Notes: generated by a model not told the origin, from the sequence alone. A DNA stretch of 64,000 bases from Alkalihalobacterium alkalinitrilicum (GCF_002019605.1 NZ_KV917368.1:217809-281808), one strand, 5' to 3'. Positions 53,698 through 61,938 are shown, counted from the first letter of the stretch. Numbers and translations: made by a program.

Positions 53698-54403
53698 GCT
53701 AATGATTACTGTAGTTAAAAAAGGACAAGCAAAAAATATTGTTAAAGCGACTAAAAAAGCTGGGGCAGAAGGTGGTACAATCCTGCTTGGAAAAGGAACT
53801 GGAATTCATGAAAATAAAACATTTTTAGGAATTCCAGTTGAACCAGAAAAGGAAATTATTTTGACACTTGCTTCGACTAATATAATGAACAATGTTGTAA
53901 ATACGATTGTTACTGATTGTAAAATAAATGAGCCTGGAAAAGGTCTCGGTATGGTTATTGATTTAAAGCATGTTGGTGGGATCTGTCACTTATTAAATGT
54001 ACCAATAGAAAATAATACAGTACGAGAGGAAGAGAGGAATATACCTATGCCAGAACAAACTATTCATTATGAACTAATCGTTACTATAATTAACAAAGGT
54101 GATTCCGATAAAGTTGTGGAAGCCTCAAAGAAAGCTGGTGCAGAAGGAGGAACAATCTTAACAGGTCGAGGCACGGGTATCCATGAACAAGCTAAATTCT
54201 TCAATATATTAATTGAACCTGAAAAGGAAATCGTACTTACGTTAATTGACCGTGAAAAGACAGATGATGTCTTAACGATGATTATGAAAGAAGCTCATTT
54301 AGATGAGCCTGGTAAGGGAATTGCGTTTGTCTTAGATGTCGAACGAACCGTTGGAATTAATCATATATTAAATGAAATGGTCAACGAGAAGTTCGGTCGA
54401 TAA
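53675..54403 (+). CDS. Tandem P-II domain protein
   Basis: A 242-residue protein made of two P-II-like domains (about 7-113 and 128-238), each with VVKKGQAKNIVKATKKAGAEGG / IINKGDSDKVVEASKKAGAEGG, then TIL-x-G-(K/R)-GTGIHE, PEKEI, and a B-loop-like EPGKG. The usual T-loop with Tyr51 is replaced by GKGTGIHENKTFLG. It overlaps the previous gene by 23 bases; ATG 53675 has GGGAGGT before it. P-II proteins sense ATP/ADP and 2-oxoglutarate and block membrane transporters, so this likely gates the DUF1538 pair. Confidence 0.85.
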   Translation: MKLNLKHKLMITVVKKGQAKNIVKATKKAGAEGGTILLGKGTGIHENKTFLGIPVEPEKEIILTLASTNIMNNVVNTIVTDCKINEPGKGLGMVIDLKHVGGICHLLNVPIENNTVREEERNIPMPEQTIHYELIVTIINKGDSDKVVEASKKAGAEGGTILTGRGTGIHEQAKFFNILIEPEKEIVLTLIDREKTDDVLTMIMKEAHLDEPGKGIAFVLDVERTVGINHILNEMVNEKFGR

Positions 54404-54423
54404 AAAAGAGGGAATGTAAATAG

Positions 54424-54459
54424 AAATCCAGTCAGTGAGTCAACTGACTGGATTTTTTT
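54424..54459 (+). terminator. Terminator of the DUF1538/P-II operon
   Basis: AAATCCAGTCAGT/ACTGACTGGATTT perfect stem, seven T. Confidence 0.92.
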
Positions 54460-54505
54460 ACACGCTTTTTATTAGACAAATGTCCAGAAGAGTGTGTACA
54501 TGGAT

Positions 54506-54643
54506 TTAGTCTGGAAAAACTTCTAAACCTAAGACAAAGTGAGCGAATAAAAACACAACGGTCATTAAAATGATAGAAATAACAATGCTACGAATGGGGT
54601 CCTTTATTTCAGGTGGCAATTTTTCTTTCTTTTTAGATTCCAT
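54506..54643 (-). CDS. Single-helix membrane protein, 45 aa, unknown
   Basis: ATG 54643 follows AGGAGATG. The product is MESKKKEKLPPEIKDPIRS and then one membrane helix (IVISIILMTVVFLFAHFVLG) with a short acidic end. The layout recalls small subunits of respiratory complexes (CtaF/QoxD-like size), but no motif proves it. It is just downstream of the next small secreted-protein gene on the same strand. Confidence 0.55.
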   Translation of the reverse strand: MESKKKEKLPPEIKDPIRSIVISIILMTVVFLFAHFVLGLEVFPD

Positions 54644-54671
54644 TAATTCATCTCCTATATTCAATTTCTTT

Positions 54672-55010
54672 TCAAATATTTTGGAAAGACGATAGGGAGA
54701 TGAATGTACTTTGAAATTTAATTGGAAAAAGGGTACCGATGATTTTACTTTTCTGTACATCGCCTAGAAATAGATCATGGGTTGGTAAGGAAAAAGTGAA
54801 ATTTTCCATCGAATTTGGAAAAAAGAAAGATATTCTTCGTAAATCTTGTTTATTTCCAGAGCTACCTGTACTCAATTCAAATGAGCTCGGCGATGTATAT
54901 GAATATACTTGATCATTTTCATCCATTACATGGTGATCATGACCGAGGTGTAAAGAAATGACCAAATAGAACAAACAAAAAAATGTAGTTATTTTAATGA
55001 TATTTTTCAT
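54672..55010 (-). CDS. Small secreted or membrane-anchored protein, 112 aa, unknown
   Basis: The N-terminus KNIIKITTFFCLFYLVISLHLG is a signal peptide or anchor, followed by HDHHVMDENDQ, a histidine- and acid-rich segment that could bind metal, and a serine-rich, phenylalanine-rich remainder. ATG with only GGTG as ribosome site. No family recognised. It could form an operon with the 45-residue protein. Confidence 0.45.
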   Translation of the reverse strand: MKNIIKITTFFCLFYLVISLHLGHDHHVMDENDQVYSYTSPSSFELSTGSSGNKQDLRRISFFFPNSMENFTFSLPTHDLFLGDVQKSKIIGTLFPIKFQSTFISLSSFQNI

Positions 55011-55211
55011 ATAAACACCATCGATTTTTTATAAAATAGTATAAGTGTTTCCATAATAAAAAGCAACTTTGATAATAGGGTGTTTTGAGCTAGCAATGAT
55101 GTTTGTTTAATTGCTATTCAATTGATAAAAAATCGAGGTTTAAATCTTTGTAATGTTACATAGTTATATAATATAATAGGGTTATGTTACATTTGTAATT
55201 TGGAGGAACCG

Positions 55212-55772
55212 ATGCAATATGTAGAAGCGATTCAAGATAAAACTAAGATAGATGAAATGAAGAAAATATTACTAAATCAATCTAAGAGAGATTATCTTTT
55301 TTTTGTATTCGGTATTAATACTGGTTTAAGAGTAACGGAATTATTACAACTTAAAGTGCAGGATATTTTAACAGAAGATAAATCTGTGAAGGAATACTAC
55401 GAATTTAATGATGAAAAAAAGAGGTACATTTATCTTAATACTAAAGTTAAAGAAGCAATAGAGCTGTATATGGACCATCACAATACAAAAAAGGAAGACT
55501 TTCTTTTTAAATCAAAAAAGGGGAATCAACCGATTACTCGCCAGCAAGCGTATCGAATTATAAATAATGTTGCAAGATCTGTTGGGATTGAGCAAAACAT
55601 TGGGACACATACATTACGAAAAACATTTGGTTACCATGCTTATGTAAGAGGAGTGGCGATTTCAATCTTACAAAGACATTTCAACCACTCAACTCCATTA
55701 GAAACGTATAATTATTTAGGAATTGATAAAAACAAAATAGAGAAAAAAATTAAAATTGACGTTAATTTATAG
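55212..55772 (+). CDS. Solitary tyrosine recombinase, catalytic domain only
   Basis: A 186-residue integrase-family protein lacking the usual N-terminal DNA-binding domain (full enzymes are about 300). Catalytic residues: Arg in GINTGLRVTELLQL, Lys in the beta-hairpin, His-x-x-Arg in GTHTLRKTFGYHAY, His in QRHFNHS and Tyr in ETYNYLG. ATG 55212 follows GGAGG. No phage or cassette genes flank it. Such short recombinases occur alone in many bacilli with unknown targets. Confidence 0.87.
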   Translation: MQYVEAIQDKTKIDEMKKILLNQSKRDYLFFVFGINTGLRVTELLQLKVQDILTEDKSVKEYYEFNDEKKRYIYLNTKVKEAIELYMDHHNTKKEDFLFKSKKGNQPITRQQAYRIINNVARSVGIEQNIGTHTLRKTFGYHAYVRGVAISILQRHFNHSTPLETYNYLGIDKNKIEKKIKIDVNL

Positions 55773-55800
55773 ATAGTATAGAGAGGAGAAACATAACGAA

Positions 55801-57288
55801 ATGGGAGGTACCTTTAATCTAGACTATTTTATTTTGTTAACCGCACTTTTACTCATTATTGGTGTGTTAACGACGAAGTTTTCTACACGAATTGGCGTAC
55901 CAGCGCTCGTGCTTTTCATACTCGTTGGAATGGTCGCAGGAAGCGATGGTCTCGGACTCATATACTTTGATAATGCAAAACTCGCTCAGTTGATCGGTAT
56001 TTTAGCGCTAGTCATTATTTTGTTTGAAGGTGGTTTGCAAACGAAATGGTCAAATGTTAAGAGAGTCGCAGTTCCTTCACTTTCATTAGCTACTTTCGGT
56101 GTAATTATTACAACGGCTGTTGTAGCTGGAGCGGCTAAACTTGTCCTTGATGTGTCTTGGTTAGAGGCGTTATTATTTGGTGCGATTGTAGGGTCAACCG
56201 ATGCTGCAGCTGTATTTGCCGTTTTAAAAGGGCAAAATATTAAAGCGAGAATGGGAGCCACTTTAGAAGCTGAGTCAGGTACGAATGATCCGATGGCCGT
56301 TTTTTTAACGCTATCTTTTATTCAATTAATTCTCGCAGATGAACCCAATTATCTATTATTAGTTGGAAGCTTCTTCTGGCAGATGGGAATTGGTCTTGTG
56401 ATTGGGTTGGCCTTTGGAAGGCTCGCAACTTATGCAATCAATCGAATAAACTTAGACTCGAGTGGTTTGTATCCCGTATTTGCGCTAGCATTTGCTTTGT
56501 TAACTTACAGCGTTACTGCTCTTATTGGAGCGAGTGGATTATTGGCTGTTTATGTTGCGGCACTAGTCATCGGGAACTCGGAAATTACGTATCGTCATTC
56601 CATTTTCCGATTTAATGAAGGTTTTGCGTGGATGATGCAAATTTTAATGTTTGTTATCTTAGGATTACTCATTTTCCCAGGTCAGCTTTTTGCCGATTTA
56701 ATCTTACTTAAAGGGCTGTTAATTTCATTTATTTTAATTATAGTAGCCAGACCTGTAGCTGTGTTTATTTGTACAATCGGTATGAAATATAATTGGAAAG
56801 AAAAAATCTTCTTATCTTGGGCAGGTCTAAGAGGTGCGGTACCGATTGTTCTAGCGACGTTCCCGATGATAGCTGGGCTTGAAAACAGTCAGATGTTCTT
56901 TAATGTTGTATTTGCCGTTGTTTTGACGTCGGCTCTTGTCCAAGGATCATCCATTTCTTTCTTTGCAAAAAAATTAGGTTTAACGGGTCCACCTAAAGCG
57001 AACTCGCCACATTCATTAGAACTTGTGTCGATTGGAAAGGCCAATGCTGAAATTATTGAATTTGAAGTGAATGAAAAACATCAAATTAATGGAAAGAGAA
57101 TTATGGAAGTAACATTTCCGAAAAAGGTATTAATCAATGCTGTTATTCGAGAAGGTGAGTTGATTACGCCACGAGGAAAAACGAGGTTGAAATCAGGTGA
57201 CATTTTATATATTTTAACGTCAAGAGAAAGTAAAGCTCCATTAACCAAAATGTTAAATGTAGAAGTTATAGAAGATGCAGAGGAATAG
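55801..57288 (+). CDS. K+/H+ antiporter (CPA1, NhaP2/CvrA type)
   Basis: A 495-residue antiporter with about 12-13 helices (residues 5-395), including ILFEGGLQTKW, GAIVGSTDAAAVFAVL and ESGTNDPMAVFLTL, the ion-binding Asp cores of the CPA1 family. A C-terminal TrkA-C regulatory domain (about 405-490: EVNEKHQINGKRIMEVTFP ... GDILYIL) marks the K+/H+ type. It exports K+ for pH or osmotic control. ATG follows GAGGAGAAAC. Strong terminator. Confidence 0.9.
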   Translation: MGGTFNLDYFILLTALLLIIGVLTTKFSTRIGVPALVLFILVGMVAGSDGLGLIYFDNAKLAQLIGILALVIILFEGGLQTKWSNVKRVAVPSLSLATFGVIITTAVVAGAAKLVLDVSWLEALLFGAIVGSTDAAAVFAVLKGQNIKARMGATLEAESGTNDPMAVFLTLSFIQLILADEPNYLLLVGSFFWQMGIGLVIGLAFGRLATYAINRINLDSSGLYPVFALAFALLTYSVTALIGASGLLAVYVAALVIGNSEITYRHSIFRFNEGFAWMMQILMFVILGLLIFPGQLFADLILLKGLLISFILIIVARPVAVFICTIGMKYNWKEKIFLSWAGLRGAVPIVLATFPMIAGLENSQMFFNVVFAVVLTSALVQGSSISFFAKKLGLTGPPKANSPHSLELVSIGKANAEIIEFEVNEKHQINGKRIMEVTFPKKVLINAVIREGELITPRGKTRLKSGDILYILTSRESKAPLTKMLNVEVIEDAEE

Positions 57289-57325
57289 AAGAAGAGTGAG
57301 TGCCGTAAAGGCCCACTCTTCTTCT
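57287..57325. terminator. Bidirectional terminator
   Basis: AGAAGAAGAGTG and CCACTCTTCTTCT around a 13-base GC-rich loop, between convergent genes. The left arm overlaps the antiporter stop. Confidence 0.85.
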
Positions 57326-57333
57326 ATTGAAGA

Positions 57334-58530
57334 TTACAGAAATGACAATAGGAAGCCACCGATGGCACCAGTTAACACAATGACCCAAGGAGGCAGTTTC
57401 CAAAACACTAGCATGCTGAACAAGACTGCTGCAAACGCGAAATCGATTGCTGTTAATATCGAATTAGTCCATATCGGGTGGTATAAGGCTGCAATTAAAA
57501 TGCCGACAACGGCAGCGTTGACACCCATTAAAGCCCCTTTAATTTTCGGGTTGCGGCGTAATGAAGCCCAAAATGGTAAAGTCCCTAAAATGAGTAGGAA
57601 GGCGGGTAAAAAGATCGCCACTGTTGCTAATAAGCCACCTTGCCAACCGTTAATAACGGCTCCAATGTAAGCGGCGAAGGTAAATAAAGGTCCTGGTACC
57701 GCCTGTGCTGCACCGTAACCAGCTAAAAACTGTTCTTCCGTTAACCAACCTGTCGGAACAAATTCGCGCTCAAGTAAAGGTAAAACAACATGCCCACCAC
57801 CAAATACGAGGGCACCAGAACGATAAAAACTATCAAACATTGAAATCCAATTGATCGCGGTAGCCTCCCGCAAAATAGGAAGTAGAATCAATAAGCCGAA
57901 GAAAAGGGTTAAACAGCCGTATGCAAAACGACGAGAAATCGGGAACTTCTCACTAGATGGTGGATCATCCATTGCCTGCTGTTTATATAGTAAGTACCCG
58001 ACAAAGCCAGCTAGTATGATAATGGCTACTTGTGTAAATGCCGTTTGCCAAAGTAAAGTAAGGACAATTGCAAATAAAGCAATCGTTCGTCTATGTAGAT
58101 CTGGAGTTAAGTTTTTCGCCATCCCGAGAATGGCATGTGCTACGACTACGACTGCAACGATTTTTAAACCGTGGATCCAGCCATAGTCTCCAAAACCTAA
58201 TTGATTGAGGACGACAGCAAAAATAATGAGCGCGATAACAGAAGGAAGAGTAAATCCAATAAAAGCTAAGATTCCTCCTAATAATCCAGCACGCATTACT
58301 CCAATGCCGATCCCAACTTGGCTACTTGCAGGGCCAGGTAAAAACTGACACAAGGCAACGAGGTCTGCATAACCTTTTTCATCCATCCATTTTCTTCTTC
58401 GAACATACTCGTCGTGAAAATATCCTAAATGAGCAATAGGTCCTCCAAATGATGTGAACCCTAGCCTAGTTGAGACGAGTAACACTTCCAAGAGGGTATT
58501 AAGTTTGCTTTCTTTTTGATTAGACATCAT
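57334..58530 (-). CDS. chrA: Chromate transporter, two-domain (long-chain) ChrA
   Basis: A 398-residue CHR-family protein with the two homologous halves: RLGFTSFGGPIAHLGYFHDEYVRRRKWM with CQFLPGPASSQVGIGIG, and FDSFYRSGALVFGGGHVVLPLLEREFV with GYGAAQAVPGPLFTFAAYIGA. It exports chromate by a proton-coupled mechanism, or acts on sulfate or related anions. ATG 58530 (or 58527) has AGGTGGGAA upstream. It starts 15 bases after a padR gene in the same operon. Confidence 0.92.
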   Translation of the reverse strand: MMSNQKESKLNTLLEVLLVSTRLGFTSFGGPIAHLGYFHDEYVRRRKWMDEKGYADLVALCQFLPGPASSQVGIGIGVMRAGLLGGILAFIGFTLPSVIALIIFAVVLNQLGFGDYGWIHGLKIVAVVVVAHAILGMAKNLTPDLHRRTIALFAIVLTLLWQTAFTQVAIIILAGFVGYLLYKQQAMDDPPSSEKFPISRRFAYGCLTLFFGLLILLPILREATAINWISMFDSFYRSGALVFGGGHVVLPLLEREFVPTGWLTEEQFLAGYGAAQAVPGPLFTFAAYIGAVINGWQGGLLATVAIFLPAFLLILGTLPFWASLRRNPKIKGALMGVNAAVVGILIAALYHPIWTNSILTAIDFAFAAVLFSMLVFWKLPPWVIVLTGAIGGFLLSFL

Positions 58531-58545
58531 TTCCCACCTATCTTG

Positions 58546-58854
58546 TTAATCTTTAATTTCTTTGAAAAGTTCATACGCCTTGTTTCTTGCTTCAACGAGT
58601 ACAGCTTCACCTTTTTCCGTCGTTGAGTAATACTTTCTAATTTTCCCCTCAACATTTCGGTCCTCTTTAAACAATAGACCGTCCTTTTCCATATTGTGAA
58701 GGATAGGGTATAATGTTCCTGCACTTATGTTATATCCATGTTCTTTCAGTTCCTCGAGCATCCATAAGCCAAAAATCGGATGTTGCTTTGCATGATGCAA
58801 AATATGTATTTGGATAAATCCTAAAAATAATTTCCGTAAAATTTTATCTTCCAA
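58546..58854 (-). CDS. PadR-family regulator of chrA
   Basis: A 102-residue short PadR protein: winged helix (HPIFGLWMLEELKEHGYNISAGTLYPILHNMEKDGLL) and a short C-terminal helix (RNKAYELFKEI). PadR genes adjoining chrA are common, and the product probably represses the operon. TTG 58854 follows AAAGGAG. An operator-like palindrome lies 28-46 bases upstream. Confidence 0.9.
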   Translation of the reverse strand: MEDKILRKLFLGFIQIHILHHAKQHPIFGLWMLEELKEHGYNISAGTLYPILHNMEKDGLLFKEDRNVEGKIRKYYSTTEKGEAVLVEARNKAYELFKEIKD

Positions 58855-58881
58855 TTGTGATCTCCTTTCAGTTTAGGTGTC

Positions 58882-58900
58882 AATATCGAAAAACGATATT
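58882..58900. promoter_or_regulatory. Candidate PadR operator
   Basis: AATATCG-AAAAA-CGATATT, a perfect 7-5-7 palindrome overlapping a minus-strand TATAAT (58898-58903) ahead of padR-chrA. Confidence 0.6.
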
Positions 58901-59115
58901 ATAAAAATAACAAAATTTTAGTAAAGAAACAATCCGTGTGACTAATAAAACACAGTAAATTTACATTATTAATAAGAAATTAACAAAGTTATATGACCAT
59001 TAGAAATTAATGAAAAATTATCTATTACAAACTTAAAAAAAGTCCAAATAAACGGTTAGTCATCGAAAGAAAAAAAGAGTGACGTATGTTACCACCTTTG
59101 GTATGATGAGTATGT

Positions 59116-59136
59116 TGATAATGATTATGATTATCA
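59116..59136. promoter_or_regulatory. Fur box
   Basis: TGATAATGATTATGATTATC (59116-59135) is nearly the consensus (GATAATGATAATCATTATC). It lies about 30 bases before the cysteine-motif gene. Confidence 0.85.
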
Positions 59137-59165
59137 ATTAGTTGCTACTAAAGGGTGGATGCCAG

Positions 59166-59396
59166 ATGAAGAAGATCTACTTTTGTAAAGAGAACGACGT
59201 ATCCAAAAAGGTACTTAAAAATTTAAAAGAAATGTTTCCCGAATTAATCGTAAAACGGAAAGGCTGCGTGGGAGAGTGTAAAACGTGTAAACGTTGTCCT
59301 TTTAGTTTACTTGACGGGAAAAAAGTGATTAAATCTGATACGGATGAAGAACTATACAAGAAAATAAATAAACAAATCTTAAAAAAAGCCAAGTAA
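59166..59396 (+). CDS. YuzB/DUF1450-like thioredoxin-fold protein with a cysteine motif
   Basis: A 76-residue protein, KKIYFCKENDVSKKVLKNLKE, with a cluster GCVGECKTCKRCPF (four cysteines near 36-47) and then DGKKVIKSDTDEELYKKI. The shape is that of DUF1450/YuzB-type small thioredoxin-fold or ferredoxin-like proteins, and the cysteines could hold a [2Fe-2S] cluster. ATG 59166 has AAAGGGTGG before it. A strong Fur box means it is iron-regulated. Confidence 0.75.
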   Translation: MKKIYFCKENDVSKKVLKNLKEMFPELIVKRKGCVGECKTCKRCPFSLLDGKKVIKSDTDEELYKKINKQILKKAK

Positions 59397-59551
59397 TATT
59401 TGAGTTTGATTTTTTACTTAACTTATTTGTGAAATAGTTGACGACAGTGTGTGCTGTCGTTTTTATTTCGTGCAAAAAACTTTTTAATTAGGAAAACCAA
59501 ATGAAGGATGGGATCGTCTATTATGTTGTATGGAAATGAGGTGAAACTAGA

Positions 59552-60091
59552 ATGGATGAGACAAACGCAGTACTAATTATAGATACGGATAAAGATAAAG
59601 AAGCAGTGCTAGATTATTTAATGATGGAATATGGAACAGATATAGTTCGTTTAGCTTATACATACGTGAAGGACATGACGCTAGCAGAGGACTTAGCACA
59701 AGAAATTTTCATAAAATGCTATAAAAGTTTACATACTTTTAAACATCAATCGAGCTATAAAACTTGGCTTTATCGAATTGGTAGTAATCACTGTAAAGAT
59801 TACGTAAAAAGTTGGCATCACAGGAAAGTAACCATCGCTGAAAAACTATCAGATTTACTTACAACATCGAATAATATTGATGAAGAGATCATCAAAAAAT
59901 CAGAAGACGAAGAATTAGTTGAAGCTATTTTTCGACTAGAAGTAAAGTATCGAGAAGTCATCTACCTGCATTATTACGAAGAGTTTTCGATGAAAGAAAT
60001 TAGCCAAGCCATAAAGATAAATGAAAATACTGTAAAAACAAGATTAAAACGAGCGAGACAATTATTGAAGGAAATGATGAAGGAGGGATGA
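59552..60091 (+). CDS. ECF RNA polymerase sigma factor
   Basis: A 179-residue ECF sigma factor. Region 2 (about 25-90): DIVRLAYTYVKDMTLAEDLAQEIFIKCYKSL, KTWLYRIGSNHCKDYVKS; region 4 (about 115-178): EAIFRLEVKYREVIYLHYYEEFSMKEISQAIKINENTVKTRLKRARQLL. Unlike the broken copy at 30362, the frame is intact. It overlaps the next gene by 4 bases (ATGA), indicating translational coupling. ATG 59552 has GAGGTGAAAC. Confidence 0.9.
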   Translation: MDETNAVLIIDTDKDKEAVLDYLMMEYGTDIVRLAYTYVKDMTLAEDLAQEIFIKCYKSLHTFKHQSSYKTWLYRIGSNHCKDYVKSWHHRKVTIAEKLSDLLTTSNNIDEEIIKKSEDEELVEAIFRLEVKYREVIYLHYYEEFSMKEISQAIKINENTVKTRLKRARQLLKEMMKEG

Positions 60092-60531
60092 ACATGGAAG
60101 ATCGATTAAAAGGATTAAAAAAAGCGTTGAAACATAACGTATTTCATAATGTTTCTTTCTCTGAAGAGCGTCGTCAGGCTGTTAAAGAAACAATTCAAGC
60201 GGAAAAAGATCCATTCAAATGGGATGAGACGACGGTACTCGTTCTGTTGAATACCATTAACGACCGATCGTTAACAGGATTCCAAATAGCAGAGAACATG
60301 AGTGAAAAAGACGATCATACCTTTAAAGATCAAGAGGGAAGGTTATATACACTGCTCCATCGACTTGAACAGAAGAGAATTCTTCGTTCTGAGTGGAAAA
60401 TAGAGGATGATAAAAATAGAAAATATTATTCTCTTTCCTCCATAGGAAAAAGAATTTTAGCTAGTAAGGCAAAAGAAGAATCGGGCAAGTCGTTCGTACT
60501 GAAAGAAGTGCTTGAAGGAGGCTCAGCGTGA
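60088..60531 (+). CDS. PadR-type winged-helix protein with an anti-sigma-like N-terminal segment
   Basis: A 147-residue protein in two parts. Residues about 5-45 (LKGLKKALKHNVFHNVSFSE, then ERRQAVKETIQAEKD) look like the short N-terminal region of Bacillus anti-sigma proteins encoded right after ECF sigma genes. Residues 50-140 form a PadR-like winged helix (VLVLLNTINDRSLTGFQIAENM, GRLYTLLHRLEQKRILRSEW). No membrane helix. The overlap with the sigma gene suggests it controls sigma activity or the operon. Confidence 0.72.
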   Translation: MNMEDRLKGLKKALKHNVFHNVSFSEERRQAVKETIQAEKDPFKWDETTVLVLLNTINDRSLTGFQIAENMSEKDDHTFKDQEGRLYTLLHRLEQKRILRSEWKIEDDKNRKYYSLSSIGKRILASKAKEESGKSFVLKEVLEGGSA

Positions 60532-61820
60532 TGCCCGAAAATCGCGAGTTACTTCAATCCTTTATAAAAAAAGTAAAAACAGAAATAAAATCAAAAGAAG
60601 CGCAAGCTTTAGTTGAACAAGAATTATTAGGTCACATCGAGGAACAAAATGATTCTTTGAAACGGAAGGGGCATACGGAAGAAGAGGCTTGCAAACTAGC
60701 GATAGAACAAATGGGTAACCCTATTATGCTTGGGCAAGAGATGAACCAATTGCATCGACCGAGAGTAGATTGGTCTCTTTTCTTTCTTTTTACGGCAATC
60801 ATTGTGATGAGTTTAATTCCAATGTATACACTTTCAACAGTGATTGAAGGGTTGTTTGAAAGGAAAATGGTTTTTAATGTAATTGGAATCGTGATTGTGT
60901 TAAGTGTTATGCTTTTTGATTACCGAAAGCTAGAACGATTAGGGGTTTTCTTATACGGAAGTACTACCTTACTCCTTATTTATATTTTTTTTTATGGAGC
61001 AGTGGTAGCTGGGAAAAAGTTTTTAGTAATAGGGAATTTTAGTCTAGATATAACATTCACTCTATTTCTTTTATATGTAGCATGGTCAAGTCTGCTTCAA
61101 CAACTTCAATTTAAGCGAATGTTTATGTTAACGATCTTGTTTTTGGCCCCAATCGGACTTTATATCATAAATGGTTATTACATTTTTTCGATAATGTATT
61201 TTATCGCTGTACTTGTGATGCTGAATGTGAATGGCCGTAACAATTTAGTACATAAGAAGTTTATCTGGCTGTCGATGATTGGGGCGTTCATTTTGTCTAA
61301 TATCTATTGGGTTATTGCACCCCCGCATCAAAAAGAAAGATTTGTAGCCTTTTTAAATCCAGAACAATATCGGGATACTTGGGGGTATGTGACGAGCATA
61401 ACTAAAGAAATGATTGCGGGGGCTGGTTGGTTTGGTCAAGGGAATGTGTATGAACAAGTAAGAAGGTTACCAGAAGCTCACACCGACTTGATTTTTCCTT
61501 ATATCATATATGTTTTTGGTTGGGGAGGAGGAATTCTATTAACTTTTTTATTAGGTTTATTAGTATTTCGTATCGTCAAAGTTTCGTGCAAAACGAAGCA
61601 TTCTTTCGGAAAAAACATAGTCATTGGTGGGGGAATACTTCTTGCCTTTCCTATACTTGTAAATACTTTGATGTCTTTAGGCTTTTTACCAGTCGTTAGC
61701 ATTCATTTACCGTTTATGAGTTATGGAGGGACACATTTACTCTCCAATTCCATCATTGTTGGACTGATTTTAAGTGTATACCGACGAAAAGATCTCATTA
61801 TGGAGACTAAAAATTATTAA
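60528..61820 (+). CDS. HAAS-domain/SEDS (FtsW-RodA-SpoVE family) fusion
   Basis: A 430-residue protein. The N-terminal 75 residues are a HAAS/permease-prefix helix bundle (LQSFIKKVKTEIKSKEAQAL, GHTEEEACKLAIEQMGNP). The remainder is a SEDS membrane protein with ten helices: AGAGWFGQGN, PEAHTDLIFPYIIYVFGWGGG, and HLPFMSYGGTHLLSN in the last part. SEDS proteins polymerise or flip peptidoglycan precursors. It overlaps the PadR-like gene by 4 bases. It is likely a specialised, ECF-induced wall enzyme rather than the housekeeping one. Confidence 0.85.
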   Translation: MMPENRELLQSFIKKVKTEIKSKEAQALVEQELLGHIEEQNDSLKRKGHTEEEACKLAIEQMGNPIMLGQEMNQLHRPRVDWSLFFLFTAIIVMSLIPMYTLSTVIEGLFERKMVFNVIGIVIVLSVMLFDYRKLERLGVFLYGSTTLLLIYIFFYGAVVAGKKFLVIGNFSLDITFTLFLLYVAWSSLLQQLQFKRMFMLTILFLAPIGLYIINGYYIFSIMYFIAVLVMLNVNGRNNLVHKKFIWLSMIGAFILSNIYWVIAPPHQKERFVAFLNPEQYRDTWGYVTSITKEMIAGAGWFGQGNVYEQVRRLPEAHTDLIFPYIIYVFGWGGGILLTFLLGLLVFRIVKVSCKTKHSFGKNIVIGGGILLAFPILVNTLMSLGFLPVVSIHLPFMSYGGTHLLSNSIIVGLILSVYRRKDLIMETKNY

Positions 61821-61830
61821 CGAATATGAT

Positions 61831-61862
61831 GGCGAAGCAGAAATGCTTCGCCTATTTTCTTT
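61831..61862 (+). terminator. Terminator of the ECF operon
   Basis: GGCGAAGCA/TGCTTCGCC with GAAA loop, then TATTTTCTTTT. Confidence 0.9.
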
Positions 61863-61870
61863 TACAACTA

Positions 61871-61903
61871 TTGACAATTAACCATATTGGTTGTATGGTT
61901 AAT
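61871..61903 (+). promoter_or_regulatory. Promoter and GntR operator of the gntR/ABC locus
   Basis: TTGACA (61871-61876), 17-base spacer, TATGGT (61894-61899). ATTAACCATA (61877-61886) and TATGGTTAAT (61894-61903) are exact inverted repeats 7 bases apart, covering the spacer and -10. Confidence 0.82.
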
Positions 61904-61938
61904 TACATGAGTAACTAACCAATGAAGTAGGTGACAAG

